Below, piece after piece: positions 33,764 through 43,461 of a DNA stretch of 57,021 nucleotides. Source of the stretch: Microbacterium sp. 5K110 (lineage in GTDB: Bacteria > Actinomycetota > Actinomycetes > Actinomycetales > Microbacteriaceae); the NCBI RefSeq assembly GCF_005774735.1, contig NZ_VBUM01000010.1, forward strand, positions 1 to 57,021. The letters run 5' to 3'. Each line of letters starts with the position of its first letter. The stretch's first letter is position 1. The position numbers were made by a program, and so were the translations under genes. The notes beneath the pieces are model-generated. The model saw nothing but the letters and a program-made list of their open reading frames with translations, was not told the origin of the DNA and ran no database searches.

Positions 33764-34840
33764 ATGCGAACTTCACCCATCACCGGACTCGCGCTCCTGG
33801 GCGCGAGCGCCCTGCTCCTCGCAGGCTGCTCCGGCGCGGCATCCACCGGCTCGGGAGCCGGCGGCGGCGACCTGAGCCCGGCCGACACTCCGCTGAGCTA
33901 CTCGCAGCCGCACACGGACCCGTTCCAGAACGCCGAGAACGTCGGCTCCATGGAGCGCTTCGCCGAGCTCGGCTACGCCACGATCCCGGCGACGAACGCC
34001 GACCGCGACGCCGCGCAGCAGATCACCGACATCCAGACGCTCATCAACAAGGGCGCCAAGGGCCTCGTGATCTCCGTCGGCGACGCCGACGCCATCGTCC
34101 CGGCCATCGAGTACGCCAACGACTCGAGCGTCCCGATCGTCGCGATCGACGAGGCGCCCGCCTCGGGCAAGATCGCCATGATCGTCCGCGCCGACAACGT
34201 CAAGATGGGCGAGCTCGCGTGCGAGGAGATGGGCAAGCGCGTCGCCGCGGACGCCGTCGTCATCACCCTCGACGGCGACCCGGTCACCTCCAACGGCCGT
34301 GACCGCACCAACGGATTCAACGACTGCATGAAGCAGAAGTACCCGAACGTCAAGCTCGTCAACGTCGCCACTGAGTGGGACCCCGCGAAGGCGGCAGCCG
34401 GAATCGAGACCGCGCTCAACCAGTACGGCAACGTCGCGGGCATCTACAACCAGAGCGACGCGACGTTCTTCCCGACGATCCTCGACACCCTCAAGTCCGC
34501 GGGCAAGCTCGTCGCCGCCGGTCAGCCGGGCCACATCGTCCAGGTCTCCGTCGACGCCAGCCCCATGGCCATGACCGCTATCCGGGACGGATGGCTGGAT
34601 GCCGCTGTCGCGCAGCCGATGACCGACTACATCGACTACGGCGTGGACTACCTCACGCGCGCGATCAAGGGCGAGACGTTCAAGGCCGGCAACACCGACC
34701 ACGGCAGCGTCATCGAGGAGCGCAATGGCAACCTCGTCGACCTGCTGCCCACCCCGGTCGTGACCAAGGACAACGTGGAGGACCCGAACCTCTGGGGCAA
34801 CAAGCAGTTCGCCCTCGACGCGTTCGGCGCCACCAAGTAA
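33764..34840 (+). CDS. sugar ABC transporter substrate-binding lipoprotein (ribose-type)
   Basis: This 358-residue protein has a lipoprotein signal peptide (LLLAGC, lipidated Cys22) and a type I periplasmic-binding fold of the RbsB group. Family features include GAKGLVISVGDADAIVPAIEYA and PIVAIDEAPASG, and a hinge around residues 130-150. It binds a sugar outside the membrane and passes it to the permease at 36380. The next genes in the pentose region suggest a pentose ligand, but the sequence alone does not tell. ATG 33764 follows AGAGAGGAAG. Confidence 0.9.
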   Translation: MRTSPITGLALLGASALLLAGCSGAASTGSGAGGGDLSPADTPLSYSQPHTDPFQNAENVGSMERFAELGYATIPATNADRDAAQQITDIQTLINKGAKGLVISVGDADAIVPAIEYANDSSVPIVAIDEAPASGKIAMIVRADNVKMGELACEEMGKRVAADAVVITLDGDPVTSNGRDRTNGFNDCMKQKYPNVKLVNVATEWDPAKAAAGIETALNQYGNVAGIYNQSDATFFPTILDTLKSAGKLVAAGQPGHIVQVSVDASPMAMTAIRDGWLDAAVAQPMTDYIDYGVDYLTRAIKGETFKAGNTDHGSVIEERNGNLVDLLPTPVVTKDNVEDPNLWGNKQFALDAFGATK

Positions 34841-34877
34841 TCCGGCCGCACCACGACACCCCCGAGACGGAGACGTC

Positions 34878-36383
34878 ATGACCACCCCATCGACCACCGT
34901 GCCCGCCATCCAGATCGACGGCGTCAGCAAGACCTACGGTGCGACGAAGGCGCTTCAGGACGTCTCCGTCTCGATCCTCCCCGGGCAGGTGCACGGGCTG
35001 ATCGGGCGCAACGGCGCCGGCAAGTCCACGCTCCTGCGCATGATCACGGGTCTGGAGACGCCGGACACCGGAACAGTGAGCTTCTTCGGCGAGGCCGCGC
35101 CCCCGGCATCCGATCCCAAGGCCTGGCAGCAGCGCGTGGCGTGCGTCTACCAGCGCCCCTCGGTGTTCGCCAACCTCACCATCGCTGAGAACCTCTTCGC
35201 GGGACGCCTGCCCACCTCGGGGGCGCGGGTGTCGTGGAAGAAGATGCAGTCCGAGTCTGAGCGCATCCTCTCGGACTGGAACATCCGCCTCGACCCGAAG
35301 ATGCTGCTCTCGGACGCCCCGATCGAGGAGCGCCAGATGCTCACGATCGCCAAGGCGCTGGAGTCCGGCACGCGCATCGTTCTGCTCGACGAGCCGACCG
35401 TGCAGCTGGAGGGCGCGGCGATCCGCCGTCTGTTCGACAAGGTGCAGGAGTTGCAGCAGTCGGGCGTGACGTTCGTGTTCGTCTCGCACTTCCTGCGCGA
35501 GGTCACGGCGATCTGCGATTCGGCGACGGTCCTGCGGGACGGAAAGCTGCTGTGGTCGCGCCTCGGCGACGACATCCGCTCCGACGACCTCGTCGAGGCA
35601 CTGCTCGCCGGGCAGGAGCAGCGTCGGCACCGTGCCGAGAGCCTCGCTTCGGATCCGGATGCGGCGCCCGCCGTGGAGCTGCGGGGGGCGACGGCGAAGG
35701 ATGGGGCGTTCACCGACGTCTCGCTCTCGGTGGCCCCGGGCGAACTCGTCGCCATCGGCGGTGTCGGAGGCTCGGGCAAGTACTCCGTCGGCGAAGCCAT
35801 CGCGGGTCTGCGTGACGTGTCCTCGGGCGAGGTCGTCGTCGCCGGGGCCGCGATCCGTAGCGGTGACGTCAAGGCCAGCCAGCGCGCCGGGGTCGGGTTC
35901 GTCCCCGCCGACCGCCACCGCGACGGCTACGTCCCGCAGCTGAGCGTCGCCGAGAACATGACCATGGGCATCATGGACCAGCTCGCGCCGGCGGGCGTGT
36001 TCTCACCGCGCCGGCAGACCGCGCTCTCGCGCGAGCTCATCTCCGACGTCGCGCTCGTGCCGGCGGATCCGTCGCTGGCGGTGTCCGGCCTCAGCGGCGG
36101 CAACCAGCAGAAGGTGGTTCTCGCTCGGGCCCTCGCTCGCAAGCCCCGCGTCCTGGTGCTGATCTCGCCCACCGCCGGCGTCGACATCGCCGCGAAGGAC
36201 GCGATCTACGGCCTCATGCTGCGCGCGCTCGCCGACGGCGTGGCCGTGATCCTCATCTCCGACGACGTGGAGGAGCTGCTCGTCAGCTCCCGCGTCCTCA
36301 TCATGCGCGAGGGCCGGATGTCGGCCGAGCTCGCCGACCCTACCGAAGAAGACATCGTTCGAGCCATCGAAGGCCTGGAGTGA
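34878..36383 (+). CDS. sugar ABC transporter ATPase with one degenerate site (RbsA-type)
   Basis: This 501-residue protein has two fused nucleotide-binding domains. The first keeps Walker A GRNGAGKS (43-50), Walker B Asp171-Glu172 and the switch His204, but its signature motif is lost: APIEERQ replaces LSxGxxQ around residue 147. The second keeps the signature LSGGNQQ (405-411), but has Tyr302 after the Walker A Lys301 and Ile429-Ser430 in place of the Walker B Asp-Glu. In the dimer, one composite site (Walker motifs of domain 1, signature of domain 2) is intact and the other is dead. The asymmetry is stronger than in E. coli RbsA. The stop overlaps the permease GTG. Confidence 0.9.
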   Translation: MTTPSTTVPAIQIDGVSKTYGATKALQDVSVSILPGQVHGLIGRNGAGKSTLLRMITGLETPDTGTVSFFGEAAPPASDPKAWQQRVACVYQRPSVFANLTIAENLFAGRLPTSGARVSWKKMQSESERILSDWNIRLDPKMLLSDAPIEERQMLTIAKALESGTRIVLLDEPTVQLEGAAIRRLFDKVQELQQSGVTFVFVSHFLREVTAICDSATVLRDGKLLWSRLGDDIRSDDLVEALLAGQEQRRHRAESLASDPDAAPAVELRGATAKDGAFTDVSLSVAPGELVAIGGVGGSGKYSVGEAIAGLRDVSSGEVVVAGAAIRSGDVKASQRAGVGFVPADRHRDGYVPQLSVAENMTMGIMDQLAPAGVFSPRRQTALSRELISDVALVPADPSLAVSGLSGGNQQKVVLARALARKPRVLVLISPTAGVDIAAKDAIYGLMLRALADGVAVILISDDVEELLVSSRVLIMREGRMSAELADPTEEDIVRAIEGLE

Positions 36384-37402
36384 ACATCGTGCGTACCACC
36401 GTCGTCCGAACCCCCGACCCCACGACCAACCCCGTGGTGCGCACCGTCGTGAAGAACGTGCGTGAGCTGAGCGTCCTGCCGGGCCTCATCATCGTCGCCA
36501 TCGTCGGGGCCGTCGTCAGCCCCGCGTTCCTGTCGGCGGCGAACCTGACCCTGATCCTGCGGCAGTCCGCCGAGCTGGGGATCGTCGTCATCGGCCTGAC
36601 CTTCATCCTCATCACCGGCAAGCTCGACATCTCGCTCGAGTCCACCGTGGGCTTGGCGCCGATGGTCGCCGCGTGGCTCATGGTCCCCGCCGCGATGGGT
36701 GGTCTCGGGTCCGAGATCGGTCCCGGCGTCGCGATCATGGTCACCCTCGCGACCGGCGTCGTCATCGGGTTGATCAACGGCTTCCTCGTCGTGAAGGTCA
36801 AGCTCGATCCGTTCATCGTCACGCTCGCGATGCTCATCCTGCTGCGCGGCATCACGCTCGGCGTCAGCCAGGGCAAGACGCTCGCGGGCCTCCCCGAGGC
36901 GTTCCGCTACGTCGGCTCGGCCCGCTGGGTGGGCATCCCCGCCGCGATCTGGATCACCGGCATCCTGTTCCTCATCGCCGGTCTCGTTCTGCGTTACACC
37001 GCGTGGGGTCGTGCGCTTTACGCCATCGGCGGCAACGCCGACGCGGCCCGCGCCGCCGGTATCCGCGTGGATGCCGTGCTCATCACGGCCTTCGTCGTGG
37101 CCAGCGCCCTCGCCGCCTTCGCCGGCATGATGCTCGCCGGTCGTCTCGCCTCCGTCACCAGTGGCATGGGCGACAACCTGATCTTCAGCGCCCTGGCGGC
37201 GGCCGTCATCGGCGGCGTGCAGCTCAACGGCGGACAGGGCCGGATCGTCGGAGCGCTCATGGGGGTCCTGTTGCTGGGTACCCTGACCAACGTGCTGACG
37301 CTCGCCGGCGTCCCCACCTTCTGGATCAACGCCGTCTACGGCGCGGTCATCCTCCTCGCGCTGCTGGTCGGCCGCTGGGGCGGCCGCACCACCGGCCGCT
37401 GA
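36380..37402 (+). CDS. sugar ABC transporter permease (RbsC-type)
   Basis: This 340-residue protein has about ten transmembrane segments of the branched-chain/ribose permease family. The conserved loop YAIGGNADAARAAGIRVD (about 213-230) that contacts the ATPase is present. GTG 36380 overlaps the ATPase stop (GTGA). Together with the lipoprotein and the ATPase it forms a complete importer of RbsABC type, followed 26 bp later by a SIS-domain gene. Confidence 0.92.
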   Translation: MNIVRTTVVRTPDPTTNPVVRTVVKNVRELSVLPGLIIVAIVGAVVSPAFLSAANLTLILRQSAELGIVVIGLTFILITGKLDISLESTVGLAPMVAAWLMVPAAMGGLGSEIGPGVAIMVTLATGVVIGLINGFLVVKVKLDPFIVTLAMLILLRGITLGVSQGKTLAGLPEAFRYVGSARWVGIPAAIWITGILFLIAGLVLRYTAWGRALYAIGGNADAARAAGIRVDAVLITAFVVASALAAFAGMMLAGRLASVTSGMGDNLIFSALAAAVIGGVQLNGGQGRIVGALMGVLLLGTLTNVLTLAGVPTFWINAVYGAVILLALLVGRWGGRTTGR

Positions 37403-37428
37403 CCTCACCGACACAGAAAGGACCGCCC

Positions 37429-37995
37429 ATGTCGGAGTTCCGCGAGATCAGCTCGACCGTCGTCGAGGAGCTGGGGGAGGTGTTCCGTCGGGTTCCGCTC
37501 GACAATATCGACGCCGCCCTCGACGCGCTCGAGAAGCATCAGCGCATCTTCGTCCTCGGCATCGGCCGCGAGGGCCTGGGTTCGAAGGCGTTCGCCATGC
37601 GGTTGACGCACTTCGGCAAGACCGTGCACTGGGGCTGGGACGACACCACCCCCGCGGTCACCGCCGACGACCTGTTCATCATGCCCTCGGGCCCGGCGAA
37701 CATCCCGCACCTGCACTACATCGCAGAACAGGTGAAGAAGACCGGCGCGACGCTGCTCGTGGCCACGGCCGTCCCGGACGGACCGACCGCGCAGCTCGCC
37801 GACATCGTGCTGACGGTCCCGGCGCACACGTACGGCGCCGACGACCCGACCGGCCTCGTGCCGACCATTCAGGCGATGGGGAGCCTCTTCGAGCAGTCGC
37901 TCTGGATCTTCTGGGATGTGCTCTACCTCATGCTGGTGCGCCGCACCGGCGCGAAGTTCGAAGACCTCGTGGCGCGCCACCGCAATTTCGAGTGA
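37429..37995 (+). CDS. SIS-domain sugar-phosphate isomerase, HxlB-like
   Basis: This 188-residue protein is a single SIS domain most like 6-phospho-3-hexuloisomerase (HxlB/PHI). The phosphosugar-binding segment FVLGIGREGLGSKAFAMRL, the GWDDTTPAVTADDLFIMPSG loop and the C-terminal helix EQSLWIFWDVLYLMLVRRTG are typical. No 3-hexulose-6-phosphate synthase (HxlA) gene is nearby. It is the last gene of the ABC transporter unit, 26 bp after the permease, with an AAAGGA ribosome site. A role in isomerising the phosphorylated imported sugar is likely, but the sugar is unknown. Confidence 0.85.
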   Translation: MSEFREISSTVVEELGEVFRRVPLDNIDAALDALEKHQRIFVLGIGREGLGSKAFAMRLTHFGKTVHWGWDDTTPAVTADDLFIMPSGPANIPHLHYIAEQVKKTGATLLVATAVPDGPTAQLADIVLTVPAHTYGADDPTGLVPTIQAMGSLFEQSLWIFWDVLYLMLVRRTGAKFEDLVARHRNFE

Positions 37996-38013
37996 CCCGA
38001 CCCGGTCGCTGAC

Positions 38014-38086
38014 CGCCGAGACCGCACTCCGCCGACAACCCCACTGCACGCTGCCGTGGGTTCGTCGGCCGGGTGCGGTCTCGGCG
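38014..38086. repeat. Palindromic element B1
   Basis: A 23-bp left arm (38014-38036, starting CGCCGAGACCGCA) and a 23-bp right arm (38064-38086) pair at about 21 positions across a 27-bp middle, which holds its own short CCAC/GTGG pairing. The 23-27-23 geometry and much of the sequence recur at 45256-45328 (B2). It lies between the SIS gene stop and the LacI gene. Confidence 0.7.
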
Positions 38087-38139
38087 TGTCGGGCGGGGGT
38101 GGGGCGCGGGCGGCGGACGCCGGGGGCCGCGCGCGCCGC

Positions 38140-38145
38140 TACTGT
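38140..38145 (+). promoter_or_regulatory. -10 hexamer of LacI gene
   Basis: TACTGT ends 8 nt before ATG 38154. A GAGGGA between them could serve as a ribosome site, so leaderless transcription is less certain here. Confidence 0.4.
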
Positions 38146-38153
38146 GAGGGACC

Positions 38154-39128
38154 ATGAGCGACGCCGGAGGACCCAAGCGCGTGGGCGTCCGCGAGGTCGC
38201 CGCCCGCGCCGGGGTCTCCACCCAGACCGTGTCGCGCGTCCTCAACGACTACCCCGGTATCCGGGATGCCACGCGCGAGCGCGTCCTCGCCGCGGTCGCC
38301 GCGCTCGACTACCGCGTGAACAACGCCGCCCGCGCGCTCGGCACCAGCCGCACACGGACCGTGGGGGTCGTGGCATCCGATGCGTCGCTGCACGGGCCGT
38401 CCGCCGGCATCGCCGCGCTCGAGCGCGCGGCGCGCGCCCGCGGCCGCTGGATCACGACGGCCTACAGCGCGTCCGACGACCCGTCCGATGTCGACGCAGC
38501 CGTGCGTCACCTGCTCGCGCAGGGCGTCGACGGCATCGTGCTCGTCGCGTCCCACGCGCAGACGCCCCTGAGCGGGTACGACGTGCCGATCGTGCCGCTG
38601 TACGGCGAGTCGGGCGATCAGCAGCGCGCCGCGGTCGCCCTCGTCGTCGGGCACCTCGCCGATCTCGGGCACCGGCGCATCGCCGAGGTGGCCGGCCCCG
38701 CGGACTGGCGGGAGGCCCGCGCCCGCTCGGCGGGGGTGGCATCCGCCGCCCGGGCGCGCGGAGTCGAAGTCGCGTGGCGCGGGGCGGGGGACTGGAGCGC
38801 GGGTTCGGGCGAGGCGCGCGCCGACGCGGTCGCCCGGGCCGTGCGCGAGGGCGTCAGTGCCGTCGCCGTCGCGAACGACCAGATGGCCCTCGGCCTCGTC
38901 TCGGGGCTGCTCGCCCGGGGATTGTCGGTGCCGGGCGACGTCTCGGTCACGGGTTTCGACGACAACCCGGATGCCGCCTTCTACACGCCCGCGCTCACGA
39001 CGGTGCGCCTCGACGTCGAGGGCGAGGCCGAAGAGGCCGTCGCCTCGGTCCTGGGGGAGGCGCCGGTGCGCCCCGCGGACCCCGTGCTGGTCGTGCGCGC
39101 GTCGACCGCGCCTCCCCGCCGCGGCTGA
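38154..39128 (+). CDS. LacI-family regulator, probable pentose repressor
   Basis: This 324-residue protein has a LacI helix-turn-helix (residues 12-38: VREVAARAGVSTQTVSRVLND), hinge NNAARALGTS, and an effector-binding domain ending SVTGFDDNPDAAFYTP. It lies directly before the araDBA operon, whose promoter region contains a perfect 24-bp palindrome, so it is probably the arabinose-type repressor of that operon. It may also control the ABC-SIS unit upstream now that the GntR gene there is broken. The effector is probably L-arabinose or a derivative; this is inference. Confidence 0.9.
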   Translation: MSDAGGPKRVGVREVAARAGVSTQTVSRVLNDYPGIRDATRERVLAAVAALDYRVNNAARALGTSRTRTVGVVASDASLHGPSAGIAALERAARARGRWITTAYSASDDPSDVDAAVRHLLAQGVDGIVLVASHAQTPLSGYDVPIVPLYGESGDQQRAAVALVVGHLADLGHRRIAEVAGPADWREARARSAGVASAARARGVEVAWRGAGDWSAGSGEARADAVARAVREGVSAVAVANDQMALGLVSGLLARGLSVPGDVSVTGFDDNPDAAFYTPALTTVRLDVEGEAEEAVASVLGEAPVRPADPVLVVRASTAPPRRG

Positions 39129-39293
39129 GGGCCGGGGTGCACCGCGTCGACGCGATACGGCAGCGTCGGGGCCGCGGCATCCGTCCCCCGACCGTACGGA
39201 TGCCGATGCCACGGCCGACGGGCCGGTCCCGGATGTCGGGGCGGCGGGTGCCAGGGCGGTCCCGGATACCGGGTGGCGGCGGTCCGCCGAGCA

Positions 39294-39381
39294 CAAGTCC
39301 TGCACTTCGGGGATCCGGCCCGGTGAGCCTCGCGGAATGACGCCATGCGGCCGGCCCGCGCCGCCGAAACTGCAGGAGTTG
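39294..39381. repeat. Intergenic palindromic element A3
   Basis: The left arm CAAGTCCTGCACTTCGG (39294-39310) pairs imperfectly, with two mismatches and one gap, with the right arm CCGAAACTGCAGGAGTTG (39364-39381). It is related to A1, A2 and A4 by the AACTCCTG core. Confidence 0.5.
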
Positions 39382-39427
39382 GGCGGCCGTCCGGCCGTAA
39401 GCCGGTGTCGGCAGGGGGTCGCGGTCC

Positions 39428-39451
39428 CGCGATGTTACCGGTAACATCGCG
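39428..39451. promoter_or_regulatory. perfect 24-bp operator palindrome of araDBA
   Basis: The core GATGTTACCGGTAACATC, extended by CGC on one side and GCG on the other, is a perfect 24-bp palindrome with a central CG, as in LacI-family operators. It lies 49 bp before the araD start and is the likely binding site of the LacI protein encoded upstream. An AAGGAG ribosome site follows at 39489-39494, so this transcript has a leader. Confidence 0.8.
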
Positions 39452-39500
39452 TCCAAGGGGCTGACCGCACCCCCACCCGACTGAGTCGAAGGAGACCCGA

Positions 39501-40220
39501 GTGTCCGACGCCGCACCGACGTTCACCCCCGAGGTGCAGGAGGCCATCGACGCCGTCCGCGCCGACGTCGCGAAACTGCACGCCGAGCTCGTGCGCTACA
39601 ACCTCATCGTCTGGACCGGCGGCAACGTCTCGGGCCGTGTCCCCGGGGCCGAGCTGTTCGTCATCAAGCCGTCCGGCGTCTCCTACGACGACCTCGCGCC
39701 GGAGAACATGATCCTCTGCGACCTCGACGGCAACGCGATCCCCGGCACGCCGGGCAGCGAGCGCAGCCCCTCGAGCGACACCGCCGCGCACGCGTACGTG
39801 TATCGCAACATGCCCGAGGTCGGCGGTGTCGTGCACACCCACTCCACCTACGGCGTCGCGTGGGCGGCCCGCGGCGAGGAGATCCCCTGCGTCATCACCG
39901 CGATGGCCGACGAGTTCGGCGGCCCCATCCCGGTCGGCCCCTTCGCGATCATCGGCGACGACTCGATCGGCCGCGGCATCGTCGAGACCCTCCGCGGACA
40001 CCGTTCGCGCGGCGTCATCATGCAGAACCACGGTCCCTTCACGATCGGAACGAACGCGAAGGATGCCGTGAAGGCCGCCGTCATGCTCGAAGACGTCGCC
40101 CGCACCGTGCACATCGCGCGCGAGGCGGGCCCTCTCATCCCGATCCCGCAGGACAAGATCGACGCCCTCTACAACCGCTACCAGAACGTCTACGGACAGA
40201 GCACGGACGACCGCCGATGA
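39501..40220 (+). CDS. araD: L-ribulose-5-phosphate 4-epimerase
   Basis: This 239-residue class II aldolase-fold enzyme converts L-ribulose 5-phosphate to D-xylulose 5-phosphate. Zinc ligands are His112 and His114 in VVHTHSTYG and His177 in QNHGPF; the phosphate-binding GNVSGR and KPSGVSYDDL motifs are present. GTG 39501 follows an AAGGAG site. It is first in araD-araB-araA, and overlaps araB by ATGA. Confidence 0.94.
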   Translation: MSDAAPTFTPEVQEAIDAVRADVAKLHAELVRYNLIVWTGGNVSGRVPGAELFVIKPSGVSYDDLAPENMILCDLDGNAIPGTPGSERSPSSDTAAHAYVYRNMPEVGGVVHTHSTYGVAWAARGEEIPCVITAMADEFGGPIPVGPFAIIGDDSIGRGIVETLRGHRSRGVIMQNHGPFTIGTNAKDAVKAAVMLEDVARTVHIAREAGPLIPIPQDKIDALYNRYQNVYGQSTDDRR

Positions 40221-41788
40221 ACGCGCACATCACCGAAGGCCGGGCCTCGCTCGGCATCGAGCTCGGCTCGACCCGCATCAAGGCCTGCCTCATCGGCCCC
40301 GACGCCGAGGTGCTCGCCGTCGGCTCCCACGAGTGGGAGAACGTCTACGCCGACAAGCTGTGGACCTACTCCCTGGATGCCGTGTGGTCGGGCCTCCAGG
40401 CGGCGTACGCCGACCTCGTCGCCGACGTGGGGCAGAAGTACGGTGTCACCCCCGAGCGGTACGCCGCGATGGGCGTGTCCGCGATGATGCACGGCTACCT
40501 CGCGTTCGACGCCGACGGGGAGCTGCTCGCCCCCTTCCGCACGTGGCGCAACACCAACACCGGTGTGGCGGCGGCCGAGCTCACCGAGCTCCTGGGCGTG
40601 AACATCCCGCTGCGCTGGTCGATCGCGCACCTGCACCAGGCCGTCGTCGACGCCGAGCCGCACGTTCCCGAGATCCGCTTCCTCACGACCCTCGCCGGAT
40701 ACGTGCACTGGGCGCTCACGGGCGAGAAGGTGCTCGGCGTGGGCGATGCCTCGGGCATGTTCCCGATCGACTCGGCGACCCGTGACTACGACGCCGACCT
40801 CGTCGCGCGCTACGACGCCCTCGCCGCCGGTCGTGTGCCCGCGCTCGCCGACCTGCTGCCCCGCGTGCTCGTCGCCGGCGCCGACGCCGGGGAGCTGACC
40901 CCCTCGGGCGCGGTGTTGCTCGACCCGAGTGGGGCGCTGCGTCCCGGCATCCCGTTCGCTCCGCCCGAGGGCGACGCCGGAACCGGAATGGTCGCCACCG
41001 GTGCGGTCGCTCCGCGCACGGGCAACGTCAGCGCCGGCACGAGCATCTTCGCGATGGTCGTGCTCGAGCGGCCGCTGACCGAGGTGCACCACGAGCTCGA
41101 CCTCGTGACGACGCCCTCGGGCGACGCCGTGGCGATGGTGCACTGCAACAACGGCGCGAGCGAGCTCGCGGCGTGGGCGAACATGTTCACGGCGTTCGCC
41201 GCCGCGGCCGGCACCCCCGCGACTCCGGATGCCACGTACGCGGCGCTCTTCACCGCGGCTCTGTCGGGCGAAGCCGACGCCGGCGGGCTGCTGGTCTACA
41301 ACCACCTCGCCGGTGAGCCCATCGCGGGTCTCGACGAGGGTCGCCCGCTCGTCGTGCGCACGCCGGACAGCCGCCTGACCCTGCCGAACTTCATGCGCGC
41401 GCAACTGTACGGCGTGTTCGGCACTCTGGCGCTCGGCATGAGCGTGCTGCACGGCGAAGGCGTCGCCCTCGACAAGATGTACGCCCACGGCGGCATGTTC
41501 CGGACCGCCGGGGTCGCCCAGCGGTTCCTCGCGGCCGCGCTCGACGCCCCGGTCGCCGTCGCCGAGACCGCGTCGGAGGGCGGGGCGTGGGGCATGGCCG
41601 TGCTGGCGGCCTACGCCGCCGACGGCGCGGGCCGCGACCTCGACACCTACCTCGCCGAGGTGGTCTTCGCCGACGCGCCGATCGTCACCGTCGACCCCGA
41701 CCCGGCGGACGTCGCCGGCTTCTCGTCCTACCTCGACCGCTACCGCGCCGGACTCGCCGTCGAGGCGGCCGCCGTGGCATCCCTCTGA
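40217..41788 (+). CDS. araB: ribulokinase-like FGGY carbohydrate kinase
   Basis: This 523-residue FGGY-family kinase phosphorylates, by context, L-ribulose. It has the N-terminal phosphate loop [15 protein letters not shown], an ADP-binding [14 protein letters not shown] core around residue 258, and the [20 protein letters not shown] segment near residue 425. The sequence is the actinobacterial type and less like E. coli AraB. It lies between the epimerase and the isomerase genes, overlapping araD by four bases, so that the assignment to L-ribulose is well supported by context though FGGY specificity is hard to read from the sequence. Confidence 0.88.
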   Translation: MNAHITEGRASLGIELGSTRIKACLIGPDAEVLAVGSHEWENVYADKLWTYSLDAVWSGLQAAYADLVADVGQKYGVTPERYAAMGVSAMMHGYLAFDADGELLAPFRTWRNTNTGVAAAELTELLGVNIPLRWSIAHLHQAVVDAEPHVPEIRFLTTLAGYVHWALTGEKVLGVGDASGMFPIDSATRDYDADLVARYDALAAGRVPALADLLPRVLVAGADAGELTPSGAVLLDPSGALRPGIPFAPPEGDAGTGMVATGAVAPRTGNVSAGTSIFAMVVLERPLTEVHHELDLVTTPSGDAVAMVHCNNGASELAAWANMFTAFAAAAGTPATPDATYAALFTAALSGEADAGGLLVYNHLAGEPIAGLDEGRPLVVRTPDSRLTLPNFMRAQLYGVFGTLALGMSVLHGEGVALDKMYAHGGMFRTAGVAQRFLAAALDAPVAVAETASEGGAWGMAVLAAYAADGAGRDLDTYLAEVVFADAPIVTVDPDPADVAGFSSYLDRYRAGLAVEAAAVASL

Positions 41789-41808
41789 TCACCCGAAAAG
41801 GAACAGTC

Positions 41809-43320
41809 ATGACCCGCACGAAGCTCAAGAACGACCTCGACGGCTACGAGGTCTGGTTCGTCACCGGCAGCCAGAACCTTTACGGCGAGGAGACCCTGCA
41901 GCAGGTCGCCGAGCAGTCGCAGGGCGTCGTCGCCGGCCTCGACGGCCTGCCCGTCAAGGTCGTCTGGAAGCCCGTGCTGAAGGACTCCGACAGCATCCGT
42001 CGCATGGCCCTCGAGGTCAACGGCCGCGACGACGTCATCGGCGTCATCGCGTGGATGCACACCTTCAGCCCCGCCAAGATGTGGATCGCCGGGCTCGACG
42101 CCCTGCAGAAGCCGCTGCTGCACCTGCACACGCAGGCCAACGTCGAACTGCCGTGGAACGACATCGACTTCGACTTCATGAACCTCAACCAGGCCGCGCA
42201 CGGCGACCGCGAGTTCGGGTACATCCAGACGCGCCTCGGCGTCGCCCGCAAGACCGTCGTCGGTCACGTCTCCAACCCCGCCGTGCGCCAGCAGATCGAG
42301 GACTGGGAGCGCGCCGCCGCCGGCTGGACCGCGGCCCGCACCCTCAAGCTCGCGCGTTTCGGCGACAACATGCGCTTCGTCGCCGTCACCGAGGGCGACA
42401 AGACCGAGGCCGAGCTGCGCTTCGGCGTGCAGGTCAACACGTGGGGCGTCAACGAACTCGTCGAAGCCGTCGAGAAGGCCACGGATGCCGAGATCGACGC
42501 GCTCGTGCAGGAGTACGTCGACAGCTACGACGTCGTGGAGGAGCTCCTCCCCGGGGGCGCGCGCCACCAGTCGCTCCGCGACGGCGCCGCGATCGAGCTC
42601 GGTCTCCGCTCGTTCCTCGAGGAGGGCGGCTTCGGCGCCTTCACGACGTCGTTCGAAGACCTCGGTGCGTTGAAGCAGCTCCCGGGTCTCGCGGTGCAGC
42701 GCCTCATGGCGGAGGGCTACGGCTTCGGCGCGGAGGGCGACTGGAAGACGGCGATCCTCGTCCGCGTCGCGAACGTCATGGGCGCGGGCCTGGCCGGCGG
42801 CGCGTCGCTCATGGAGGACTACACCTACGACCTCGTGCCCGGCAACGAGCGCATCCTCGGCGCCCACATGCTCGAGGTCTCGCCCTCGCTCACGTCGGCC
42901 AAGCCGCGCCTGGAGATCCACGAGCTCGGCATCGGCGGCAAGGAGGACCCGGTGCGCCTGGTCTTTACCGCCGACCCCGGCGCCGCGCTCGTCGTCGCGA
43001 TGAGCGACATGCGCGACCGCTTCCGGCTCGTGGCCAACGTCGTCGAGAACGTCGACGCCCCCGACCTGCCGAAGCTCCCCGTCGGCCGCGCCGTGTGGAA
43101 GCCGGCGCCGGACTTCGCGACCTCGGCCGCGTGCTGGCTCGCCGCCGGCGCCGCCCACCACACCGTCATGACGACGGCCGTGGGCATCGAGGTGTTCCGC
43201 GACTTCGCCGAGATCGCCAAGACCGAGCTCGTCGTCATCGACGAGGACACCACGGTCCGCGGCTTCCAGAGCGAGCTGCGCTGGAACCAGGCGTACTACC
43301 GCCTGGCCCAGGGCATCTGA
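41809..43320 (+). CDS. araA: L-arabinose isomerase
   Basis: This 503-residue enzyme interconverts L-arabinose and L-ribulose with a Mn2+ ion in the cytosol. Recognisable segments are [20 protein letters not shown] at the start, [36 protein letters not shown], and the C-terminal [10 protein letters not shown] with a metal-binding His. The length equals the usual 500. An AAAAGGAAC site precedes ATG 41809, 20 bp after araB. It is the last gene of the araDBA operon. Confidence 0.96.
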   Translation: MTRTKLKNDLDGYEVWFVTGSQNLYGEETLQQVAEQSQGVVAGLDGLPVKVVWKPVLKDSDSIRRMALEVNGRDDVIGVIAWMHTFSPAKMWIAGLDALQKPLLHLHTQANVELPWNDIDFDFMNLNQAAHGDREFGYIQTRLGVARKTVVGHVSNPAVRQQIEDWERAAAGWTAARTLKLARFGDNMRFVAVTEGDKTEAELRFGVQVNTWGVNELVEAVEKATDAEIDALVQEYVDSYDVVEELLPGGARHQSLRDGAAIELGLRSFLEEGGFGAFTTSFEDLGALKQLPGLAVQRLMAEGYGFGAEGDWKTAILVRVANVMGAGLAGGASLMEDYTYDLVPGNERILGAHMLEVSPSLTSAKPRLEIHELGIGGKEDPVRLVFTADPGAALVVAMSDMRDRFRLVANVVENVDAPDLPKLPVGRAVWKPAPDFATSAACWLAAGAAHHTVMTTAVGIEVFRDFAEIAKTELVVIDEDTTVRGFQSELRWNQAYYRLAQGI

Positions 43321-43461
43321 TCCCCGCCGCCCCGGGTTGCCTCACGGCCCCGGGGCGGTGCGGCAAGTACGCGTCCCGTTCGGGTCGCGTCCCGTGGCCC
43401 CGGGGCGACAGATGTGGCCCCGGGGCCACGAACCGTGCTCCGGTTCTCCGGCACGAACCGT

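Larger units (their letters stand above)
39129..39500. other. 372-bp intergenic region before araD
   Basis: No gene is seen here. It contains a small hairpin GGCATCCGT/ACGGATGCC (39178-39206 region), palindromic element A3, and the araD operator at 39428-39451. The stretch is G/C-rich and repeat-like up to about 39420. Confidence 0.6.
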
